A DNA stretch of 21,729 nt, taken from positions 1 to 21,729 of the forward strand of contig JAEZAL010000309.1 in the NCBI GenBank assembly GCA_023427705.1, given 5' to 3'. This document shows, piece after piece, positions 7,013 to 15,149 of this stretch (its first letter is position 1; each line of letters opens with the position of its first letter). The stretch is from Bacillota bacterium. GTDB lineage: Bacteria > Bacillota > Clostridia > Clostridiales > Clostridiaceae. The translations under genes and the position numbers were made by a program. The notes beneath the pieces were generated by a model. That model ran no database searches and had not been told where the DNA came from. It worked only from the letters and a program-made list of their open reading frames with translations.

Positions 7013-7819
7013 TTATTTTCTATAATACCCAGGTTTTATTCTATTTACTACTACAATGTTAGAATTCTTATTATTAGCATCTATTGTTACTTCATTCCAG
7101 TTATAATAAATAGGTTTCTCAAAAAATCTTCTATCTACAATTGCAATTATTCTATAACATCCGTTATCCAAATTACTAAATTCAACTTTTCCAGCTTCAT
7201 CCGAGAATTTAGAATCATACAACTTAGGAGAAACTCCATTTAATAAATAAATATTTATTCTAGCTCCTTTAATTTCTACACCATCTTTGCTTCCAAGCTT
7301 AGAGAATACTGTTATACTACCTTTTGGTTCTTTAGAACTTTCTTCTTTATATACATTATACATAGGTTTTGGAGTATAACTTTCTTGTTCATAGACTTCG
7401 TCTTTATTAGCATATTTCTTTTCTAGGTTATTTTCTATTTCTGCATAAATACTATGATAATCTCTTGAAAACTTTTCATCTTCCCATGGGTTTTCACTGC
7501 TAATTGTTCCATTTAGTGTAGGTTCTTTCACATCCTCAATTACTTCTCCAGTTAATATAACTTCTTCTTTAGTATTTTCTTCTTTAATATTCTCTTCTTT
7601 AGTATTTTCTTCTTTATCATCATTTACTTTAAATTCAGCAAAATCACTTTCTACAATATTGTCAGCTTCATTAATAATTATGTTATTACTATCCTCTAAA
7701 GTATTATTATCCTGTTCTACTTCTCCAATATTGATAAATAAATCAATATTCCCATTTTCATCTACTGTAAACTGTTTATTTTCATCACTATGATATTGGT
7801 CATCGATTACAATTTTCAT
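7013..7819 (-). CDS. Acidic repeat protein with Cna-B/SpaA-like C-terminal domain, function unknown
   Basis: I do not recognise this 268-residue protein. It begins with a short beta-type segment (MKIVIDDQYH). A long, strongly acidic, probably disordered stretch follows, containing three and a half KEENT/I pentapeptides (about residues 69-86). Around 165-250 lies a compact beta domain (GSITVFSKLG, GARINIYLLNG, DEAGKVEFSNLDNGCYRI) that looks like a Cna-B/SpaA or carboxypeptidase-regulatory fold. It ends in a short basic tail. No signal peptide, membrane helix or sortase motif is visible, which is odd for a Cna-B-type domain. The start at 7819 is chosen because GGAGG sits five bases before that ATG. 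It lies 85 bases downstream of a membrane c-di-GMP protein on the same strand with no obvious terminator between, so co-transcription is possible. Confidence 0.7.
   Translation of the reverse strand: MKIVIDDQYHSDENKQFTVDENGNIDLFINIGEVEQDNNTLEDSNNIIINEADNIVESDFAEFKVNDDKEENTKEENIKEENTKEEVILTGEVIEDVKEPTLNGTISSENPWEDEKFSRDYHSIYAEIENNLEKKYANKDEVYEQESYTPKPMYNVYKEESSKEPKGSITVFSKLGSKDGVEIKGARINIYLLNGVSPKLYDSKFSDEAGKVEFSNLDNGCYRIIAIVDRRFFEKPIYYNWNEVTIDANNKNSNIVVVNRIKPGYYRK
7562..7615 (-). repeat. In-frame 15-bp tandem repeat (KEENT units)
   Basis: Three and a half copies of a 15-base unit encode KEENTKEENIKEENTKEE. Copies one and three are identical in DNA, and copy two differs at two positions, indicating recent slippage or duplication. 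Confidence 0.8.
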
Positions 7820-7904
7820 TTTAACCTCCAAAGTGCAATATAGTTACATAATACGATTCTTATATCTACTTGGTGATTATTTTTTATATAAAATTGTATA
7901 TTTT

Positions 7905-10151
7905 TTATTTACTACTACTTATAATCATTTTACTAATATCATCAAATTCTATAGGCTTACTAAAATAATACCCTTGTATAATATCACAATTACTTTTTTC
8001 TAAATAAGATAATTGTTCTTTAGTTTCTACTCCTTCAGCAACTACTAATAAATTTAAACAATGAGAAAGCTCTATTATGCTATTTATTATATATTCACTC
8101 TTTTCCTCTATTAAAATGCCATCGATAAAGCTTTTATCAATTTTCAAAACATCTATTGGCAAGGTCCTTAAATAACTTAAAGATGAATAACCTGTTCCAA
8201 AATCATCCAAAGCTAAGGTAACACCTAATGCCTTAAGCTTTTCTAATGTCTTAATATTTTTTTCTGCCGATTTCATTATTATACTTTCAGTAATTTCTAA
8301 CTCTATATATTCAGCATCTAAATTATACTTTTCTAAAGTTTTAGCTATATAATCAACAATTTCTTCATCTCTAATTTGAACTTCTGATAGATTAATGGCC
8401 ATCTTAAATTTTTTATCTGTTTTTAAAGAAAGCTCCTTACACCTTTTAAAATTTTCGTCAATTATATATTTACCTATAGAAATTATAAGTCCAGAACTTT
8501 CAGCAATAGGTATAAACTCCTTAGGTGACACTAAACCAAGCTTATGACTATGCCATCTTACTAATGATTCAAAACCAATTACACTTCCTGTATCAACTTT
8601 AATTTTGGGTTGATATAAAAGTTTTATTTCCTCGTTATCTATAGCTATTCTTAAACCTTTCTCTATTTCAAATTCTCTATCCAAAACTTCTAGTAATCTT
8701 AAATCAAAAAACTCATATCTATTTTTTCCATTTATCTTAGCTAAATACATTGCCATATCAGAACGTTTAATCAATATTCCAAGGTCCTTGCCATCTATAG
8801 GGAAAATACTAACCCCTATACTAAGTGTACAATATATTTCTCTATCATTAATTATAAGTGGATTACTAAGCTTTTTTATAATATTATCTAATATACCCTT
8901 AATTTCATTTTTAGAACTAGTATTATTTTTAACTAGTACAAATTCGTCTCCTCCATATCTGGCTAAGAATGAATTTTCAATCCTCATTTCTAAAATTATT
9001 CTAGAAAACTCATATAATAGAGCATCCCCATAATCATGACCATATGTATCATTTACATATTTAAAATTATCTAAGTCAATAAAAATAAAAGCTATTTTCT
9101 CCTTTGAAAATTCTCTTATTAATTTACTAGCTTCCTTCATAAAAAACCTTCTATTAGGTATTCCCGTAATCTCATCATTATAACTTAAATAATTTATTTC
9201 TAGCTCCTTTTCTTTTCTATTAGTTATTTCTGAAATAGCACCATGAACAAATATATCACCATTTTTTTCAATGGTTTTCTTTCCTTTACTTTCAATCCAA
9301 TATACTTTATTATCGCTTCCTAAAATTCTATATTCAATAGTATAAAACTCATTTTTACCTGACTTAATAATACTATCTATCTTCTCTCTGTATCCATCTA
9401 AGTCTTCATTTAATATATAGCTTTCCCAAACTGTTGAAGGAATTAGTATGTCTCCAGATCCTGATAAGTTTAGATACTTTTTAATTTCATTCCCTATAGA
9501 AATTATATTTCCAGTAACATTCCACCAAAATACAATATCTTTAGAACCTTCCAAGGCAAGCTTATTTTTATATTCATTAGCCTTATTAATATTTTCAAGC
9601 TTTCTTTTTTCAGTATTATCAGTAATAAAACCTGATAAATAAAAAATATCTCCTTTCATACTACCTTTTCCTTGAAAATTTATAAGTAATCTATTTCCTT
9701 TTGTATCTATGATACTATGTTCTAATATAAAATTATCTAATATCTTTTTTTCAATTGTATTTTGAAAGAAAATTCTTATATCCTCTCTTTCTTCTTCTAA
9801 AATAAAAGTTAACCAATCATTAAAATCATTTATTTTTCTATTTATTTTAAGCATATCTTTAATTTGTTTTGATATGTATAACTTATTATCTTCACTACTC
9901 CATTCCCAAATAGCTCCATCTAATGCTTCTATGGCCATCCTGTATTTTCTCCTATTAGCTTCCGCCAGGTTACATAGTTTCTTATATCTCTTATTTCTAT
10001 ATGCTAAATTTATAGTTAATATAAGAATTATAAATAACATAAAAACTAACACAATATTTATAACATCGAATTTTGAATAAAGGAGTAATATAAAAACAAC
10101 TATAACAAACAATAAATTATATAATATGTACTTTTTATTCACTATAATCAC
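7905..10151 (-). CDS. Membrane PAS-PAS-GGDEF-EAL cyclic-di-GMP protein
   Basis: About 748 residues. Two N-terminal membrane helices (about 9-26 and 31-51) leave the rest cytosolic. Two PAS-like sensor domains (about 73-183 and 200-313) precede GGDEF (320-485) and EAL (495-745). The cyclase has FIDLDNFKYVND and an intact RYGGDEF, with no RxxD inhibitory site before it. The phosphodiesterase has FESL in place of EAL, keeping the metal-binding Glu, plus NLSE, EITES, DDFGTGYSSL, KIDKSF, AEGVE and QGYYFSKP. Both activities are therefore possible. The start is ambiguous: GTG at 10151 is five bases after AGAAGG, while GTG at 10142 is four after GGTGAT. The TTG at 10154 is too close to any ribosome site. 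Confidence 0.9.
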   Translation of the reverse strand: MIIVNKKYILYNLLFVIVVFILLLYSKFDVINIVLVFMLFIILILTINLAYRNKRYKKLCNLAEANRRKYRMAIEALDGAIWEWSSEDNKLYISKQIKDMLKINRKINDFNDWLTFILEEEREDIRIFFQNTIEKKILDNFILEHSIIDTKGNRLLINFQGKGSMKGDIFYLSGFITDNTEKRKLENINKANEYKNKLALEGSKDIVFWWNVTGNIISIGNEIKKYLNLSGSGDILIPSTVWESYILNEDLDGYREKIDSIIKSGKNEFYTIEYRILGSDNKVYWIESKGKKTIEKNGDIFVHGAISEITNRKEKELEINYLSYNDEITGIPNRRFFMKEASKLIREFSKEKIAFIFIDLDNFKYVNDTYGHDYGDALLYEFSRIILEMRIENSFLARYGGDEFVLVKNNTSSKNEIKGILDNIIKKLSNPLIINDREIYCTLSIGVSIFPIDGKDLGILIKRSDMAMYLAKINGKNRYEFFDLRLLEVLDREFEIEKGLRIAIDNEEIKLLYQPKIKVDTGSVIGFESLVRWHSHKLGLVSPKEFIPIAESSGLIISIGKYIIDENFKRCKELSLKTDKKFKMAINLSEVQIRDEEIVDYIAKTLEKYNLDAEYIELEITESIIMKSAEKNIKTLEKLKALGVTLALDDFGTGYSSLSYLRTLPIDVLKIDKSFIDGILIEEKSEYIINSIIELSHCLNLLVVAEGVETKEQLSYLEKSNCDIIQGYYFSKPIEFDDISKMIISSSK

Positions 10152-10234
10152 CAATACCTTCTAAAATGTCAATAATATAAATATTCTATCATATTCTACC
10201 ATAAATTAACATATTTTTATTTGCAAATATTAAA

Positions 10235-10258
10235 AGAGGCTATTAAAAAATAGCCTCT
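10235..10258 (-). terminator. Terminator of the uracil permease gene
   Basis: AGAGGCTATT-4 bases-AATAGCCTCT forms a perfect 10-bp stem just after the uraA stop on the minus strand, followed by TTTT. It separates uraA from the promoter of the downstream GGDEF-EAL gene. Confidence 0.8.
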
Positions 10259-10276
10259 AAATTAAACATATATACT

Positions 10277-11566
10277 TTATTTAGTTTTTATATTTGATAG
10301 ATTTGAAAGTATTAGATTTAAAACAACTCCTACTAAGGCAGATAAGCTTAAACCTGAAATACTAACTCCTTCTACTATTTTTATTCCTATAGCTTCTTTC
10401 ATAAATAATCCTGATAAACCTACAAATAAAATTGTTACCATTACTATAATATTTTTAATATTAAACTTAACACCTTCATTTTTAATTGTATTAACTCCTA
10501 CTAAAGCTATCATTGAGAAAAGCATAATACTAATTCCTCCCATAACAGCTTGAGGTATAGTTCTTATTATAGCTCCAAACTTATCTATAAAGGCTAGTAT
10601 TATTGCAAACACAGCCGTTAATCTTAAAATTGATGGATCATAATTTTTAGTAATAGCTAATACACCTGTATTTTCTCCATATGTAGTGTTAGCAGGCCCT
10701 CCAATTAATGATGCTAACATAGTAGCAACTCCATCACCTAATAAAGTTCTATTTAGGCCTGGATCCTCAATAAAGTTTTCGCCAACTATTGTTCCATTAG
10801 TAGTTATATCACCAATATGCTCCATAAAAACTGCAAGTACTACTGGTACTATTATTGTTATAGCTCCAAAACTAAACTTAGGTAAAGTGAAATTTGGAAT
10901 TGCTATAAATTCAGCTTCTCTAATTGCAGATATATCTACAAGTCCTAAAACTAAACTTAAACAATATCCTACTACTACAGCTATAATTATGGATAGTTGT
11001 GATGTTAATCCATTAGTAAACTTTTTTATACTTAAAGCAAGTCCTAGAGTTATTATTGCAATTAATAACGGTGTTAAAGAGTTAGCTTCTCCAGCTATAA
11101 ATGCATTAACTCCAGCCATATCTAATGCAGTTGGAATAAGATTTACTCCTATTACAATTATCATAGGTCCAACCACTTGTGCTGGCAAGATATTTCTTAT
11201 TTTTGAAACACCTATCTTTTTTATTAAAAATGAAGTTATAACATATACTATTCCTGCTACGAACATTCCACCTTGAGCATATCTCAAGTCACCATATTGA
11301 CTTGCTACTACACCAATTACAGGTATAAATGCAAAAGATGATCCCAAGAATACAGGAACCTTTCCTTTAGTACAAAGGTGAAATATTAATGTTCCTACTC
11401 CTGCTGAAAACAATGCAACTGATGGATTTAAACCTGTTATTATAGGTACCAAGACGGTTGCTCCAAACATGGCTACTAAATGTTGAAGTGCTAATAAACT
11501 TTTTATTAACCCCTTTTTCACATTACTTACTGAACCTAATTGTTTTGATTGTGCATATTCTGTCAT
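10277..11566 (-). CDS. uraA: Uracil permease (NCS2 family, UraA/PyrP)
   Basis: A 429-residue NCS2 (nucleobase-cation symporter 2) protein that imports uracil, probably with protons. Family marks include LLALQHLVAMFGATVLVP near the N-terminus, GSSFAFIPVIG, the helix segment FMEHIGD carrying a conserved Glu, and the signature region GGPANTTYGENTGVLAITK. About fourteen hydrophobic segments fit the 7+7 inverted fold. UraA rather than a xanthine transporter is supported by the PyrR-type RNA elements in the leader, which respond to UMP in known pyr systems. GAGGAGGTCATAAA precedes ATG. The gene appears monocistronic, ending in a strong hairpin. Confidence 0.92.
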   Translation of the reverse strand: MTEYAQSKQLGSVSNVKKGLIKSLLALQHLVAMFGATVLVPIITGLNPSVALFSAGVGTLIFHLCTKGKVPVFLGSSFAFIPVIGVVASQYGDLRYAQGGMFVAGIVYVITSFLIKKIGVSKIRNILPAQVVGPMIIVIGVNLIPTALDMAGVNAFIAGEANSLTPLLIAIITLGLALSIKKFTNGLTSQLSIIIAVVVGYCLSLVLGLVDISAIREAEFIAIPNFTLPKFSFGAITIIVPVVLAVFMEHIGDITTNGTIVGENFIEDPGLNRTLLGDGVATMLASLIGGPANTTYGENTGVLAITKNYDPSILRLTAVFAIILAFIDKFGAIIRTIPQAVMGGISIMLFSMIALVGVNTIKNEGVKFNIKNIIVMVTILFVGLSGLFMKEAIGIKIVEGVSISGLSLSALVGVVLNLILSNLSNIKTK

Positions 11567-11591
11567 TTTATGACCTCCTCATTTTTGATAA

Positions 11592-11641
11592 GGAGAAATT
11601 CAATTTCTCCTTTTTTAGCCTCTCTGGACTAACTTAAAAGG
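11592..11641 (-). promoter_or_regulatory. Second PyrR-binding loop with downstream hairpin, upstream of uraA
   Basis: On the minus strand AGTCCAGAGAGGCT (11617-11630) matches the known PyrR RNA-binding loop. It is closed by CCUUUU/AAAAGG (11609-11641). The closing GG is shared with a second hairpin, GGAGAAATT-G-AATTTCTCC (11592-11610). That hairpin lacks a T run but its 3' arm (CUCCU) can pair with the uraA ribosome binding site AGGAG (about 11574-11579). Confidence 0.75.
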
Positions 11642-11702
11642 TTTAATTTACAAAAAACTAATAAATGCTATTCATTTTTAATTACTAAATGTCTTTTTAA
11701 AA

Positions 11703-11789
11703 TAAAAAAACTTCTTTGGAAACCCAAAGAAGTATATAGCTCGACTATAAATTAACTTCTTTTAAGCCTCTCTGGACTAATTTAAAGAA
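11703..11789 (-). promoter_or_regulatory. PyrR transcription attenuator upstream of uraA
   Basis: A complete attenuator can be drawn on the minus strand. The PyrR loop AGTCCAGAGAGGCT (11765-11778) is closed by UUCUUU/AAAGAA (11757-11789). The antiterminator pairs AAAGAAGU (11755-11762) with ACUUCUUU in the terminator's 5' arm. The terminator is ACTTCTTTGG-GTTT-CCAAAGAAGT plus a run of seven T (11703-11733). The first and second structures are mutually exclusive, as in Bacillus pyr attenuators. Confidence 0.88.
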
Positions 11790-11802
11790 TTTCTTTTACA
11801 AG

Positions 11803-11831
11803 AGTATACCATTTTTATGAAATACTTGCAA
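11803..11831 (-). promoter_or_regulatory. Promoter of the uraA leader
   Basis: TTGCAA (11826-11831), 17 bases, then TATACT (11803-11808) on the minus strand. This puts the transcript start near 11796, just ahead of the first PyrR loop, giving a leader of about 230 bases. TTGCAA is its own reverse complement, but on the plus strand the nearest TATAAT is 20 bases away, so a shared divergent -35 is doubtful. Confidence 0.7.
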
Positions 11832-11914
11832 TAAAAATATTTTATTTTCCATATAATATATAATTTATTTTATTAATTTTTAGAAATACTAATAGTGTTA
11901 AACAATTTTGGGAG

Positions 11915-12655
11915 GTGATTAAAATTAAATCTAACAAACTACACATATCACTATTTATTATAGTTCTTACTATGTTTTTATCATCAGTTAATGTATTAGC
12001 AAAGGATATTAATGAAGATTCATCATCTGATGAGCTCAAAGAAAAAGTTGTTTATTTAACTTTTGATGATGGACCTGGTGGTAAGGTAACAAAGGATATT
12101 TTAGATACCTTAAAGAAAGAAAATGTGCCAGCCACATTTTTTGTTATAGGATCAGAAATTAAAGGACAAGAAGATATTCTATTAAGAATGAAGGATGAGG
12201 GCCATAGTATTGGTCTACATAGCTTTACTCATGATAGAAACAAACTTTATTGTAATAATGATGGTTTCTTAAATGAAATGATAAAGTCACAAGAAGCTAT
12301 TTATAAAGTTACTGGAGAAAAATATAATATTCTAAGATTTCCTTTTGGTTGTAATAATAGTACTTATAAATTAACTCAAGGTTTGGTTGATACTCTACAT
12401 AATAATAATTTTAAAATTTATGATTGGACAGCCGATACTGAAGATGGTGCTAATTATAATTCTGCTCCTGAAAGCATTATTAGAAAAGGCTGTAAGAATG
12501 AGAAAAACGTTGTAGTTTTAATGCATTGTGGCTTTATAAATAAAAATTCTGCTAAAGCTCTTCCATCTATTATTAAATATTATAAAGATAATGGATATGT
12601 ATTTAAATCTATTGACGAAACTACTCCTGAAATATATAAAGTAACTAGAAAATAA
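11915..12655 (+). CDS. Secreted polysaccharide deacetylase (NodB domain)
   Basis: About 246 residues. A signal peptide (basic start, hydrophobic 10-25, likely cleavage after VLA at 29) exports it to the cell surface. The NodB domain has all five motifs: TFDDGP (49-54, catalytic base Asp51 and metal Asp52), HSFTHD with metal-binding His102 and His106, RFPFG, DWTADTEDG and VVLMHCG. Such enzymes remove acetyl groups from N-acetylated sugars, usually peptidoglycan GlcNAc or, in sporulation forms, muramic acid. The exact substrate is not evident. The start is unusual: GTG at 11915 lies within the ribosome binding site GGAGGTGAT, and the codon at ideal spacing is ATT at 11924. Divergent from uraA and convergent with trpP. 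Confidence 0.87.
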   Translation: MIKIKSNKLHISLFIIVLTMFLSSVNVLAKDINEDSSSDELKEKVVYLTFDDGPGGKVTKDILDTLKKENVPATFFVIGSEIKGQEDILLRMKDEGHSIGLHSFTHDRNKLYCNNDGFLNEMIKSQEAIYKVTGEKYNILRFPFGCNNSTYKLTQGLVDTLHNNNFKIYDWTADTEDGANYNSAPESIIRKGCKNEKNVVVLMHCGFINKNSAKALPSIIKYYKDNGYVFKSIDETTPEIYKVTRK

Positions 12656-12662
12656 TAAAAAG

Positions 12663-12710
12663 GATGCTGTCACAAAATATCAAATTTATTTTGTATTTTA
12701 AGACAGCATC
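12663..12710. terminator. Convergent terminator between the deacetylase and trpP
   Basis: GATGCTGTC (12663-12671) pairs with GACAGCATC (12702-12710). An inner ACAAAAT/ATTTTGT stem extends the hairpin. It lies between two convergent genes and can serve both. Confidence 0.7.
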
Positions 12711-12736
12711 ATATAAAAATATATTAATGGGCATTT

Positions 12737-13267
12737 TTATTTAGTAACTAAAACTCCTGTAGTTTTTAAAGCTACTCTTATTGATTTATATAATACTGTT
12801 CCAAGTAAGATATTCATTAATGTTGCAGGTAAAACAACTAAAGTTACTAAAGTAATAAAATTACCTGGTAGTCCAACAATTATACTAGCTGATATTAAAA
12901 AAGATAACCCACTTACTATCGTTCCAAAGCTTAATGCTAATAATATTTTTATATTATCACTTATCTTGTTTCCCATTGCTTTATACATAAAATAAATTAC
13001 ATGAGCAGTTATAAGCTTGTCTATAATATTAGGTAATTGTCCACCTGGAAATTTTGTAGTCATAGCAGTAATTACTCCCATTATTATACTGGCTATTAAT
13101 GTTGTTTTATAATCTTTATTAATTAATATAATAATAAATAACATTGCAATTGCAAAATCAGGTTGCATTGGTAATCCTAAAGCTGGTGTTATTTGGTGTA
13201 ATAAAGCTCCAATCGCTATTAATATAGAGTTTAATATCATTCTTTTAACATTCATATTCTTTTCCAT
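12737..13267 (-). CDS. trpP: Tryptophan transporter, TrpP family
   Basis: A 176-residue membrane protein with five or six hydrophobic helices, matching the TrpP (YhaG) family of tryptophan uptake proteins. Recognisable family segments are LLHQITPALGLPMQPDF near the N-terminus and the conserved loop TTKFPGGQLPNIIDKLITA (70-88). Size and topology resemble ECF-type S components, but no energising module is in this window. Substrate assignment gains strong independent support from the T-box leader directly upstream, whose specifier reads UGG (Trp). ATG follows AAAAGGAGA at good spacing. Expression is predicted to rise when uncharged tRNA-Trp accumulates. Confidence 0.88.
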   Translation of the reverse strand: MEKNMNVKRMILNSILIAIGALLHQITPALGLPMQPDFAIAMLFIIILINKDYKTTLIASIIMGVITAMTTKFPGGQLPNIIDKLITAHVIYFMYKAMGNKISDNIKILLALSFGTIVSGLSFLISASIIVGLPGNFITLVTLVVLPATLMNILLGTVLYKSIRVALKTTGVLVTK

Positions 13268-13357
13268 AAAAATTCTCCTTTTTATTAAATATTTTTTAAA
13301 CTTTATTATCTCCTGTCCTTCATACCATAATTACCAGCTCCTTTAATTTATTTAAAT

Positions 13358-13625
13358 AAAAAAAAACGCCCTATACAAAAATGTATAGGACGGTATTATC
13401 CGCGTTGCCACCTAAATTGCTTTAAAAGCCTCTCTCGTCAGGTACTAACATACCCTATTCCCTATATCGTGGGACTTACGGATCAACTACTTTAAAATAA
13501 TTTCGTATCACTCCTCAGAGGCCCATTCACCATTTGCTATAGTACTGAAATCTCACCACCTTCAGCTCTCTGAAACCTTGCATAATAGCTACTCTTCCTC
13601 ATCAATGGATTCATCTTTTTATTTT
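13358..13625 (-). promoter_or_regulatory. Tryptophan T-box riboswitch
   Basis: The minus strand shows T-box landmarks in order. Stem I has GATGAGGAAGAGTA (AG bulge) and the distal GGTGGTGAGA. The specifier segment is GTGAA-TGG-GCC, with TGG (13523-13525) decoding Trp. The antiterminator carries AGGTGGCAACGCGG. The terminator CCTATACA-TTTT-TGTATAGG is followed by nine T (13358-13392). The antiterminator bulge UGGC would pair with a GCCA tRNA 3' end, and bacterial tRNA-Trp has G as discriminator, so both contacts point to Trp. Confidence 0.93.
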
Positions 13626-13631
13626 ATTAAT

Positions 13632-13660
13632 ATAATATGCTTTTAATATTTATTTGTCAA
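13632..13660 (-). promoter_or_regulatory. Promoter of the tryptophan T-box leader
   Basis: Consensus TTGACA (13655-13660), 17 bases, TATTAT (13632-13637) on the minus strand. The -35 box lies inside the last codons of the upstream MATE gene. The 13-base overlap with its end leaves no room for a MATE terminator, so MATE transcripts probably run into the T-box, which could then attenuate them too. Confidence 0.8.
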
Positions 13661-15020
13661 CAGTTTCAAGGAATTTTTTTCTATTTGGTATTATAACCAT
13701 ATAAATAAATAAAAACAATAAAATAATACCTTTAACTACACTAGTCCCACTAATACTCCACCAAACTCCATTTATCCCTAATGCAGCTATGCTGCTTAAA
13801 AATATAGCAATAGGAATTCTTAATCCTGTTAAAATGATACTTACCCACGAAGGTGTTACAGTATTTCCTAATCCATTAAAGGCGCCAGCTGTAGTAATTT
13901 CAATACACATAAAAAGTTGTGAAAAACCTAATATTGTAAGATATATTCCACCAGCTTCTATAGCTTCTATCTCAGGAATAAATATAGAAAATATATTTTT
14001 ACCTGCAAATATTAATAGTATTGTAGCAAATATTCCTATGCTTGCTGCCATTATCATAGTAACTTTATAACCTTTTAATATTCTATCCCATCTATTTGCT
14101 CCATAGTTTTGTCCAACAAATGCAGTTAAAGCAGCTGCAAATCCTTCTGCTGTCATCCATGAGATTGCTTCTATTTGTGAGCCAACCTTTTGTACTGCTA
14201 TAGCTACAGGTCCCCAGGATGCTACTACTCTTCCTATTATCATTGCAAAAAATGAAAAACAACAATTTTGAAGTGCTGTTGGTGTTCCTAACTTACATAT
14301 TTTCATTATAATTCTTTTATCTATATATTTTTTATTTTTTATTCCTAAACTATATCCATTTTTAATAAATGCAATAATAAAAATAACACTAACTATTGCT
14401 TGAGCTCCTACTGTCGCTAACGCTGCCCCTAATACTCCAAGAGCTGGAAACCCAAACAATCCAAATATAAGTATTGGATCAAAAATAATATTAGTAATTA
14501 ATCCTACAGTATTTATGAAAAAAGGAATTTTACTACTTCCTGACGCATTAAAAATACCAGTAAATAAAGGATTTAAGAAACTGAATATCATGCCACCAGA
14601 AACTACTACTAAGTATCCAATAGCCATTTTAATAATTTCAGAATCTCCTAGTTTAAAAAATCCTATTAATTGCTTCTTAAATAATATTAAGAATAAAGTA
14701 TAAAGTATAGCAATTGTAATATTAATTAATAAACTATTATAAACAAACTTATTTTTCTCATTAATATCTTTCTTACCAATAGCTTGAGAAACTCCAATTT
14801 CTGCTCCTATCTTAGATATAAAAACTAATGCGCTTCCAAACCAAGTAAAAAATCCAGCTGTTCCAACTGCTGCTACTGCATTACTTCCTATTCTTCCTAC
14901 CCATATCATATCTATCATGTTATAGGCCATTTGTATAAATGATGTACCCAGAATTGGTAATGACAACTTAATTAATGTACTAATTATATTTCCTGATACT
15001 AAGTTTACTGATTTCTTCAT
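13650..15020 (-). CDS. MATE-family efflux transporter
   Basis: A 456-residue membrane protein with about twelve hydrophobic segments in two similar halves, the layout of MATE (multidrug and toxin extrusion) exporters driven by Na+ or H+. Family features: LIKLSLPILGTSFIQMAYNMIDMIWVGRIG at the N-terminus with the usual Pro in helix 1, the VGTAGFFTWFGSAL segment, GIFNASGSSKIPF in the first half and its counterpart TAGAFNGLGNTVTPSW in the second. The drug or metabolite exported cannot be told. AAGGGGGAAAT precedes ATG. The T-box for trpP begins at its stop codon on the same strand. The 15021-15149 gap contains no gene and no clear terminator. Confidence 0.9.
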   Translation of the reverse strand: MKKSVNLVSGNIISTLIKLSLPILGTSFIQMAYNMIDMIWVGRIGSNAVAAVGTAGFFTWFGSALVFISKIGAEIGVSQAIGKKDINEKNKFVYNSLLINITIAILYTLFLILFKKQLIGFFKLGDSEIIKMAIGYLVVVSGGMIFSFLNPLFTGIFNASGSSKIPFFINTVGLITNIIFDPILIFGLFGFPALGVLGAALATVGAQAIVSVIFIIAFIKNGYSLGIKNKKYIDKRIIMKICKLGTPTALQNCCFSFFAMIIGRVVASWGPVAIAVQKVGSQIEAISWMTAEGFAAALTAFVGQNYGANRWDRILKGYKVTMIMAASIGIFATILLIFAGKNIFSIFIPEIEAIEAGGIYLTILGFSQLFMCIEITTAGAFNGLGNTVTPSWVSIILTGLRIPIAIFLSSIAALGINGVWWSISGTSVVKGIILLFLFIYMVIIPNRKKFLETVDK

Positions 15021-15149
15021 ATTTCCCCCTTAAAATTTCATAAAAAAACTCCAAAAACATGAAAACAAAGCTTACATTATTATAAAACTAAATTTCATAA
15101 TAACTGTAAACTCTTTTCAAATTATGAAGCATTTATTATTCTTTAGTTA

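Noticed and set aside
10686..11276. 196-codon plus-strand open frame
   Set aside because: Lies fully antisense within uraA; the product is a low-complexity Ile/Pro/Thr-rich shadow with no family motifs.
11826..11857. Shared divergent -35 box for uraA and the deacetylase
   Set aside because: TTGCAA is self-complementary, but plus-strand spacing to TATAAT is 20 bases, too long for a confident promoter.
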